A stretch of 10,388 nt of DNA from CAYRPN01 sp964426135 (GTDB lineage Bacteria > Planctomycetota > Phycisphaerae > Phycisphaerales > Phycisphaeraceae), in contig CAYRPN010000169.1 of NCBI GenBank assembly GCA_964426135.1, positions 1-10,388 on the forward strand. The letters are read 5' to 3'. The notes under the pieces were generated by a model, which was given only the letters and a program-made list of their open reading frames with translations, ran no database searches and was not told the origin of the DNA. Positions within the stretch are counted from its first letter, which is position 1, and each line of letters begins with the position of its first letter. A program made the position numbers and the translations under genes. Of the stretch, positions 5,389 to 10,388 are shown in pieces.

Positions 5389-7335
5389 ATGAGCAGCCCG
5401 ACGAATGCCAGTGCGTGCATGACCCAGCTTGAGCGGATTCCCACGATCGTCCTCGATAAATCGGCCGACGTGAGCAAAGCCGTCGCCCGGGAGATCGCCA
5501 ACCTGATCCGCTCGAAGAACGCCGCCGGCAAGCCCGCCGTGCTGGGCCTGGCCACCGGCTCGACGCCCACCGGCGTCTATGCCGAGCTCATCCGCCTGCA
5601 CAAGGAGGAAGGCCTGTCGTTCAAGAACGTCGTCACGTTCAACCTCGACGAATATTTCCCCATGCAGCCGAACGAACTGCAGAGCTACGTTCGCTTCATG
5701 AACGAGCACCTGTTCGACCACATCGACATCCCGCGCGCCAACGTCAACATCCCCGACGGCACGCTGCCCGTGGAGAAAGTGTTCGACCACTGCCGCGGCT
5801 ACGAGCAGAAGATTCGCGACCTGGGCGGCGTGGACTTGCAGATCCTGGGCATCGGGCGCACCGGGCACATCGGCTTCAATGAGCCGGGCTCAGGCCGAGA
5901 GAGCCGCACCCGCCTGATCACGCTGGACCGCGTCACCCGCCTCGACGCCGCCAGCGATTTCTTCGGCGAAGAGAACGTGCCCCGCCGCGCCATCACCATG
6001 GGCGTCGGCACCATTCTCGAATCGGCGCGCATCATCATGATGGCGTTCGGCGAAGGCAAGGCCCGGATCATTCAGCAGGCGATCGAAGGCCCCGTGACCA
6101 ACGTCGTGGCCGGCAGCTTCCTGCAGCAGCATCCCAACTCCACCGTCTACCTCGATCAGGCGGCGGCGGCGGAGCTCGCGCGGAAGAAGACGCCCTGGCT
6201 GCTGGGGCCGATCGACTGGAATGAGACGATGATCCGCAAGGCCGTCATCTGGCTGGCGCGGCATGTGAAGAAGCCGATCCTGAAACTCACCGACGAAGAC
6301 TACAACGAAGGCGGCCTGCAGGACCTGCTTGCCAAGCAGGGCGTGGCCTACACCATCAACATCGATGTCTTCCGCGCGCTGCAGGCGACGATCACCGGCT
6401 GGCCCGGCGGAAAGCCCACGCCGAACCAGAGGCCGGGCGATCGCCGCCGCGCCACCGATGAAATCTTCCCCAAGCGCGTCGTCATTTTCTCCCCGCATCC
6501 GGACGACGACGTGATCTCCATGGGCGGCACGCTGATTCGCCTCGTGGATCAGGGCCACGAGGTGCACGTGGCCTACCAGACCAGCGGCAATATCGCGGTC
6601 TTCGACGACGACGCGATTCGCTTCGCCGATTTTGCCCGCGAATTCAACCAGATCTTCAACATCGATCCCAAGAGCAGCAACAAGATCGAGCAGCACATCG
6701 AGGAATTCCTCAAGAACAAAAAGCCCGGCCAGGTGGACAGCCCCGAGGTGCAGCAGATCAAGGGCCTGATCCGTCGCGGCGAAGCCCGCGCGGGCGGCCG
6801 GGCGTGCAATGTGCCGATGGAACGGCTGCACTTCCTCGACATGCCGTTCTACGAAACGGGACGCGTGCGCAAGAAGCCGATCGGCGAGGCGGATGTCAAG
6901 ATCATCATCGACCTGCTGGAGAAGATTCAGCCGCACCAGGTCTACGCCGCCGGCGATCTGTCCGATCCGCACGGCACGCACCGCGTGTGCCTGTCGGCGA
7001 TTTTCCAGGCGCTGCAGCGGATGAAGGATCGGCCGTGGGTCAAGGACTGCGAAGTGTGGCTCTACCGCGGCGCCTGGCAGGAATGGCCGGCGGAGGAAAT
7101 CGAAATGGCGGTGCCGCTGAGCCCGATCGAGCTGATGCGAAAGCGCAACGCGATTTTCAAGCACCAGTCGCAGAAAGACCGCGCCATGTTCCCCGGCTCC
7201 GACAGCCGCGAATTCTGGCAGCGCGCCGAGCAGCGCAACATGGAAACCGCAAGAATCTACGATCAGCTTGGGCTGGCGGAGTACGAAGGCATCGAGGCGT
7301 TCGTGAAATGGAAGTGGGATCCGGCGGGGGTATAA
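5389..7335 (+). CDS. Glucosamine-6-phosphate deaminase-like / PIG-L deacetylase fusion
   Basis: A 648-residue cytoplasmic two-domain protein of amino-sugar catabolism. Residues about 15-275 are NagB-like (GlcN6P to fructose-6-phosphate plus ammonia). They show the phosphate loop LGLATGSTPTGVYAEL, FNLDEYFP with Asp87 (equivalent to E. coli Asp72), and GIGRTGHIGFNEPGS with His160 and Glu165 (equivalent to His143 and Glu148). The E. coli Asn-Asp before Gly-His is Arg157-Thr158 here. After a linker, residues about 362-640 are a PIG-L (LmbE-like) zinc deacetylase: VVIFSPHPDDD (His370, Asp372, Asp373) and SDPHGTHR (His528, His531). The fusion is known from Bacteroidetes and planctomycetes. It suggests N-acetyl removal and deamination on one chain, though which reactions it performs is inferred. 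It has its own promoter and ribosome-binding site. The stop TAA lies inside the -10 box of the next gene. Confidence 0.88.
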   Translation: MSSPTNASACMTQLERIPTIVLDKSADVSKAVAREIANLIRSKNAAGKPAVLGLATGSTPTGVYAELIRLHKEEGLSFKNVVTFNLDEYFPMQPNELQSYVRFMNEHLFDHIDIPRANVNIPDGTLPVEKVFDHCRGYEQKIRDLGGVDLQILGIGRTGHIGFNEPGSGRESRTRLITLDRVTRLDAASDFFGEENVPRRAITMGVGTILESARIIMMAFGEGKARIIQQAIEGPVTNVVAGSFLQQHPNSTVYLDQAAAAELARKKTPWLLGPIDWNETMIRKAVIWLARHVKKPILKLTDEDYNEGGLQDLLAKQGVAYTINIDVFRALQATITGWPGGKPTPNQRPGDRRRATDEIFPKRVVIFSPHPDDDVISMGGTLIRLVDQGHEVHVAYQTSGNIAVFDDDAIRFADFAREFNQIFNIDPKSSNKIEQHIEEFLKNKKPGQVDSPEVQQIKGLIRRGEARAGGRACNVPMERLHFLDMPFYETGRVRKKPIGEADVKIIIDLLEKIQPHQVYAAGDLSDPHGTHRVCLSAIFQALQRMKDRPWVKDCEVWLYRGAWQEWPAEEIEMAVPLSPIELMRKRNAIFKHQSQKDRAMFPGSDSREFWQRAEQRNMETARIYDQLGLAEYEGIEAFVKWKWDPAGV

Positions 7336-7336
7336 T
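7331..7336 (+). promoter_or_regulatory. Candidate leaderless -10 box (TATAAT) overlapping the nagB stop codon
   Basis: A perfect TATAAT, with its third to fifth bases being the TAA stop of the nagB-like gene, lies exactly 6 nt before the ATG at 7343. Transcription would start at or beside the ATG. No Shine-Dalgarno or clear -35 hexamer is present. The alternative is read-through from nagB with translational coupling. Confidence 0.55.
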
Positions 7337-7342
7337 CCCGGC

Positions 7343-7591
7343 ATGACCACCGAACGACTCCGTCAAGCTCTGACGAACCGCCCATTCCGTCCATTCTCCA
7401 TCCACCTGGCGGACGGGGCTGCGTTCGACGTGCGCCATCCGGAGATGGCGCTGCACACCGAAGGTGGGCGCACGATCTTCCTAAACACCGGTGGAGAAGA
7501 CGTCCAGGTCATCGACCTGCTTCTGGTGACGCGCCTCTCATTTTCGGATAACCGCAAATCGCGCCGGCGAACAGAACAACCAGACAATTGA
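7343..7591 (+). CDS. Small conserved hypothetical protein, 82 residues
   Basis: A small soluble protein with no signal peptide or membrane segment. The pattern RPFRPFSIHLADGAAFDVRH (residues 13-32), then PEMA, GGRTIFLNTG and VIDLLLVTRL (about 56-65), followed by a basic tail (NRKSRRR), is one I recognise from small hypothetical proteins common in planctomycetes. Their function is unknown to me. The short alternating hydrophobic strands suggest a compact beta-rich fold. It starts 7 nt after the nagB-like stop codon, with no ribosome-binding site but with TATAAT 6 nt before the ATG. It converges on the membrane-protein gene with 35 bp between stops. Confidence 0.7.
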   Translation: MTTERLRQALTNRPFRPFSIHLADGAAFDVRHPEMALHTEGGRTIFLNTGGEDVQVIDLLLVTRLSFSDNRKSRRRTEQPDN

Positions 7592-7626
7592 GCCGCTGCC
7601 TGTTGACAGTCAAGGCAACCGTCGCG

Positions 7627-9342
7627 TCACTTGGGTGTTGTGCCATCCACACTGCCCGCCCCCGGCTCCACCTTCTCCGCCACCGGCGCCGTCTCCGCCG
7701 CCGCGATCGGCGCCAGCGCGTCCGGCGCCACGTCTTCAATCTCCACCCCGTCGGCGCTGCGCCGCAGCAGCAGGTAAATCCACGTGTTGGCGCACAGGTA
7801 GTAGCTGAACACGAACGCGGGCAGCAGGCCGATCACGAAGAAAATCCAGCAGCGGATGACCCACGCCGCGATGCGCCCGGACCAGTCGAGCGAGGTGTAA
7901 TCCACGTCGTAGCTCAATTGCCCGAAGCGCGGCGGCGGAAAGATCGCGTCGAAACGATTCGTTTCCAGTCCCGTGCCGGTGAACACCCAGTACCCCGCCG
8001 CCGCCTGCACCACCCACAACAGCGCGAAGACCACGAAGCTGATGAAGAGATAGGTGATCGCGCCATGCACCATGGCGGCGACGTTGTAGAAGAGCCATCG
8101 CCACGGGCGGTTGAGCACGTAGTTGAACGCCCGCGCCAGCGCGTCGAACGGATCGGAGCCGTCGATCGCCACCGCCGGATAGAAGAGATGCGCGCCGGCG
8201 GCGGTGAGGACAAGCGTCAGCGCGACGATCAGGCCGCAAAGAATCGCGGCGATGAAGATGATGCCGCCGAGGATGTCGATGCCCCACTCGGGCGGATTGA
8301 AGAGCACGAACCCGCCCGCCATCATGAGCAGGCTGATGCCCAGCACGATGCCCAGGGGCGCCAGCGGCGTCGCCAGAAACGACCACCACCGCGCCAGCGA
8401 ATAGCGCAACGCCATGCGGAAGCCGACGTGCTCCTCGTGCGTCGCATCCAGCGCCGCCATCCGTGCGATCGCGCCGCCGAGGACTGAAAAGACAATCAGC
8501 GCGAAGAAGAGGAACGTTCCCACGAACAGCGGGTAAGTCTGCAACAACCAGCCGGGCAGCACGATGAAAAGATCGCGCATCGACGCGACCACGGTCAGTT
8601 GATCGTCATACGCCAGCATCGCCGCGTCATCGACCGGCTCCAGCATCGGGTTGTCCGCCGCGCCCACCTCTGCACCTTCGATCGGCGGACCCGGCGTGCG
8701 CGACGTCCGCGGCCCGGTGACCTGCCCCCATCCGAAGCGCAGCGAAGCGCCGGCCCGCATCAGCCGATTGAACGAATCGAGCGCATGATCCAGCCCGCTG
8801 GCAAAGACGCCGCGCGGCCGAAGCCGGTCAATCGCCGACAGAACCCGCAGCCGTTGCCGGCGCAGCTCTTCGAACTCTTTCTCCAGATCGACCTTCGACG
8901 ATACTTCCTCGCGCAGGGCAACCTTGGATTTAAACGCCTCCAGGTAATGCGCATTGACTTCGGCCACCGCCTGATCGAAGGGGCGATCCGACTCGACAAC
9001 GAGTTTCACGTCGACCTTCAGGCTCTTGATGGACGCGAGCACCTTGGCGAGCGCCAGCTTCGACGCGGCCATCTGCTGCTGCCGCCAGGCGTCGTACTGC
9101 TCCTTCGTGGTGATGCGGTAGTAGTGCTCGCGGTATTGCTGCAATTCGCCCGGGGGAACGGGGTGGCCGCTCACCGCGTCCATGACCTTGCCGCCGGCAA
9201 AAAGCAGCGTCACCATCAGCAGCGCGGTGAGCAGCTTGTACGGATGCATGGCCATGCGGAAGGACTTGAACAGCCGCAGCCACGGCAGAACCGCCAGCCA
9301 GTCGACTTCCTCGATGCGGACACGATCGGTATGCTTCGCCAT
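7627..9342 (-). CDS. Multi-span membrane protein, 571 residues, unknown function
   Basis: An integral membrane protein of unknown role. Residues 1-35 are cytoplasmic, with a first membrane segment at about 36-56. Residues about 60-255 are a soluble region (YREHYYRITTKEQYDAWRQQ) with a probable coiled coil at 150-175 (DLEKEFEELRRQRLRVLSAI). Hydrophobic segments follow at about 268-293, 322-347, 355-384, 422-448 and 491-523. A conserved-looking cytoplasmic-type motif FYPAVAIDGSDPFDALARAF (387-406) precedes NRPWRWLFYN, a pattern seen in bacterial permease-like membrane proteins. The tail after 530 is Ala/Pro/Glu-rich and disordered. The ATG at 9340-9342 is chosen over a start 25 codons upstream because a TATCAT -10 box lies within that extension, which itself looks unlike a leader peptide. 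It is divergent from the gene at 9637. Confidence 0.78.
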   Translation of the reverse strand: MAKHTDRVRIEEVDWLAVLPWLRLFKSFRMAMHPYKLLTALLMVTLLFAGGKVMDAVSGHPVPPGELQQYREHYYRITTKEQYDAWRQQQMAASKLALAKVLASIKSLKVDVKLVVESDRPFDQAVAEVNAHYLEAFKSKVALREEVSSKVDLEKEFEELRRQRLRVLSAIDRLRPRGVFASGLDHALDSFNRLMRAGASLRFGWGQVTGPRTSRTPGPPIEGAEVGAADNPMLEPVDDAAMLAYDDQLTVVASMRDLFIVLPGWLLQTYPLFVGTFLFFALIVFSVLGGAIARMAALDATHEEHVGFRMALRYSLARWWSFLATPLAPLGIVLGISLLMMAGGFVLFNPPEWGIDILGGIIFIAAILCGLIVALTLVLTAAGAHLFYPAVAIDGSDPFDALARAFNYVLNRPWRWLFYNVAAMVHGAITYLFISFVVFALLWVVQAAAGYWVFTGTGLETNRFDAIFPPPRFGQLSYDVDYTSLDWSGRIAAWVIRCWIFFVIGLLPAFVFSYYLCANTWIYLLLRRSADGVEIEDVAPDALAPIAAAETAPVAEKVEPGAGSVDGTTPK

Positions 9343-9389
9343 GTCTGGAATTCCGCCGTCGCGACATCCTTGTGGTGCGACGGGGCCAC

Positions 9390-9395
9390 ATGATA
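9390..9395 (-). promoter_or_regulatory. Candidate -10 box (TATCAT) for the membrane protein
   Basis: Read on the minus strand, TATCAT is one change from consensus and 47 nt before the chosen ATG, giving a leader of roughly 40 nt with a weak GGCGGAA purine stretch. No clear -35 is visible. Its position argues against the longer upstream start. Confidence 0.4.
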
Positions 9396-9439
9396 GAAGG
9401 ATTTCCGCGCCGCACACAAGTAAGGATCCTGACCGAATT

Positions 9440-9603
9440 AACTTCCCGAATTGGCCGTTTCCAATTCCCCTCCCTCTTAGGGAGGGGTTAGGGGAGGGTC
9501 GGGCGCACGGCGTGATTGTGCGTCGAATCAGGCTGTTTGCCCGACCCTCCCCCTGCCCCTCCCTAAGAGGGAGGGGAGTACGAACTGTGCCAATCGGGAA
9601 GTT
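9440..9603 (-). mobile_element. MITE-like palindromic element, copy 2 (inverted)
   Basis: A 164-bp element, the reverse-orientation partner of 3057-3220. Terminal inverted repeats are clearer than in copy 1: AACTTCCCGAATTGGC at the left against GCCAATCGGGAAGTT at the right. If the element proper is 9441-9602, it is flanked on both sides by TA (TTA at left, TAT at right), as expected for Tc1/mariner/IS630-type target duplications. The interior is one long palindrome with nested hairpins and G-rich runs. It encodes nothing. It lies between divergent genes, as copy 1 does, and ends 33 bp before the GTG of the next gene. Confidence 0.82.
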
Positions 9604-9636
9604 ATCTCGATTCCATACCTAACCACCGATCCCCAC

Positions 9637-10311
9637 GTGTCCGCCTTCACCGCTCACCTTTGCCTCTCCGCCGCCAAGCTGAAGGATTCAGCGACCGCTG
9701 CTCTTGATGCCGACGTGCTGGCGCCCGGCGTGGCGTTGGAGCTGACTGCTCTCGACACAACCGACACGCTTGCGGAATGCCACAGCGATCTGAAAACGCG
9801 AGGCTTTCCCGTGCGGGCGGTGAGCATGCGATGGGACCTGCGCCGGCCGCCGGACGCCGCATCGCTGGGACGCTGGCTCACCGCCATCGGCCTGATGTGC
9901 GACCTGCTTCTCCTGAGGCTTGAAAGCAGCGACATTCACGACAAGCCATCCGCCCCGCGCGCCATGCCGGCCGCAGCGCAACTGCTGCAGCTGAGCTCGA
10001 AACTCGCCGGCCAACAGGTTCGCATCGCCCTGACGCCGAGTCCCGGATCGTGGCTGGCGGATGAACACGACGCGGTGCGCCTGGCCATGCGCGTCAATCG
10101 CGCGAACGTCGGCGTGGCCATGAACTGGACTGCGAATCGCGAAGGCCAGGACCCCTCGCCCGACCTGCTTCGACTGGTGGCGCCCAAACTGCTCGCCGTG
10201 ATCCTCCGCGGGGAAGGGGCAAGTGGACGCGGCGAAGAGATCGCGCTGGACGCTTTACTGAAACCTCTGAGTTCACTGGGATGCCGTGTCCCGGTTTTTC
10301 TCCACGAGTGA
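9637..10311 (+). CDS. Sugar phosphate isomerase/epimerase-like TIM barrel, probably inactive
   Basis: A 224-residue protein related to xylose-isomerase-like/AP endonuclease 2-fold sugar isomerases. The clearest match is RIALTPSPGSWLADEHDAVR (129-148), then LAMRVNRANVGVAMNW and GQDPSPDLLRLVAPKLLAV. In active planctomycete relatives the corresponding text is about 'LYPH.GFW...DAVRLA..V.R.NVGV.FNLCH', with metal-ligand histidines. Here the first His position is Ser and the second is Asn or Thr, and the segment before the final helix (RGEGASGRGEE) is shortened. At 224 residues it is 50 or more shorter than typical members. A non-catalytic or decaying homologue is likely. The frame is fully open, so it is not called a pseudogene. 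The GTG start has no visible ribosome-binding site, and the frame remains open upstream into the mobile element, so the start is uncertain. Confidence 0.65.
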   Translation: MSAFTAHLCLSAAKLKDSATAALDADVLAPGVALELTALDTTDTLAECHSDLKTRGFPVRAVSMRWDLRRPPDAASLGRWLTAIGLMCDLLLLRLESSDIHDKPSAPRAMPAAAQLLQLSSKLAGQQVRIALTPSPGSWLADEHDAVRLAMRVNRANVGVAMNWTANREGQDPSPDLLRLVAPKLLAVILRGEGASGRGEEIALDALLKPLSSLGCRVPVFLHE

Positions 10312-10388
10312 ACTTCGAGAAGACTACTTACTTGGCTCATCCGCTATTTGCGTACTTGACACCGGTTGGAACGGGCGTCTCGGAGTCC
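10312..10388. other. Non-coding tail with weak repeat and -35-like motif
   Basis: After the stop at 10309-10311 there is an AGAAGAC..CTTACTT stretch (10318-10333) resembling 2418-2434, perhaps a fragment of the same dispersed repeat. TTGACA at 10356-10361 could be the -35 of a gene beyond the window; its -10 would fall at the edge and cannot be judged. Confidence 0.35.

Noticed and set aside
5890..7350. 486-codon minus-strand frame opposite the nagB-like gene
   Set aside because: Mirror frame of a high-GC gene; the plus strand shows NagB and PIG-L motifs across the same bases.
7598..7616. Small hairpin (TTGA-CAG-TCAA with GCC/GGC flanks) between convergent genes
   Set aside because: Short, bulged stem with no T-tract on either side; too weak to call a bidirectional terminator.
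7588..8487. 299-codon plus-strand frame opposite the membrane protein
   Set aside because: Extremely Arg/His-rich translation typical of antisense of GC-rich membrane genes; the minus strand gives coherent membrane segments.
9343..9417. 25-codon N-terminal extension of the membrane protein
   Set aside because: Contains the candidate TATCAT -10 box and lacks features of a leader; translation from the ATG at 9342 is more plausible.
1..10388. A defence, secretion or biosynthetic gene system
   Set aside because: No nuclease, helicase, toxin, reverse transcriptase, NRPS/PKS or secretion components are seen; the genes are mostly sugar-related metabolism plus hypothetical proteins.

Overview
The window reads as a high-GC bacterial chromosome segment, most likely from the phylum Planctomycetota. 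The clues are a secreted protein joining a discoidin-like and an NPCBM domain, a two-domain NagB/PIG-L protein, an epimerase and a sugar-isomerase-like protein of types I associate with planctomycetes, an 82-residue 'FRPF..HLADG' protein, and abundant palindromic intergenic repeats. The assignment is inferred from family recognition and no marker gene is present. I see no rRNA, tRNA, CRISPR array, complete insertion sequence or defence system.

Layout. Bases 1-323 are non-coding, with short repeated motifs that might be an insertion-sequence end, followed by a promoter and a good Shine-Dalgarno for a secreted 639-residue carbohydrate-binding-type protein (324-2243, +). A repeat-rich gap (2244-2583) separates it from a convergent small secreted protein (2584-3000, -). 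A divergent intergenic region holds copy 1 of a 164-bp MITE-like palindromic element (3057-3220). Then come a two-gene operon of an atypical NAD-dependent epimerase (3357-4385) and an aldo/keto reductase (4390-5160). A second, unrelated inverted-repeat element (5161-5306) abuts the reductase stop codon. A consensus-like promoter then drives a 648-residue glucosamine-6-phosphate deaminase-like/PIG-L fusion (5389-7335). A small conserved hypothetical gene (7343-7591) follows, and its candidate -10 box overlaps the nagB stop codon. A convergent gene encodes a 571-residue multi-span membrane protein (7627-9342, -). Copy 2 of the MITE-like element lies in inverted orientation at 9440-9603, again between divergent genes. 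The window ends with a probable inactive sugar-isomerase-like TIM-barrel protein (9637-10311, +).

How the genes may work together. The theme is sugar and amino-sugar handling: carbohydrate-binding domains outside the cell, GlcN6P deamination and deacetylation inside, and NAD(P)-linked sugar redox enzymes. This is loose genomic association, and only the epimerase-reductase pair has operon-like spacing. The most notable observations are the paired inverted MITE-like elements with possible TA target duplications, candidate leaderless promoters (TAnnnT exactly 6 nt before ATG, once overlapping an upstream stop codon), and three enzyme-like proteins whose canonical catalytic or metal-binding residues are replaced.
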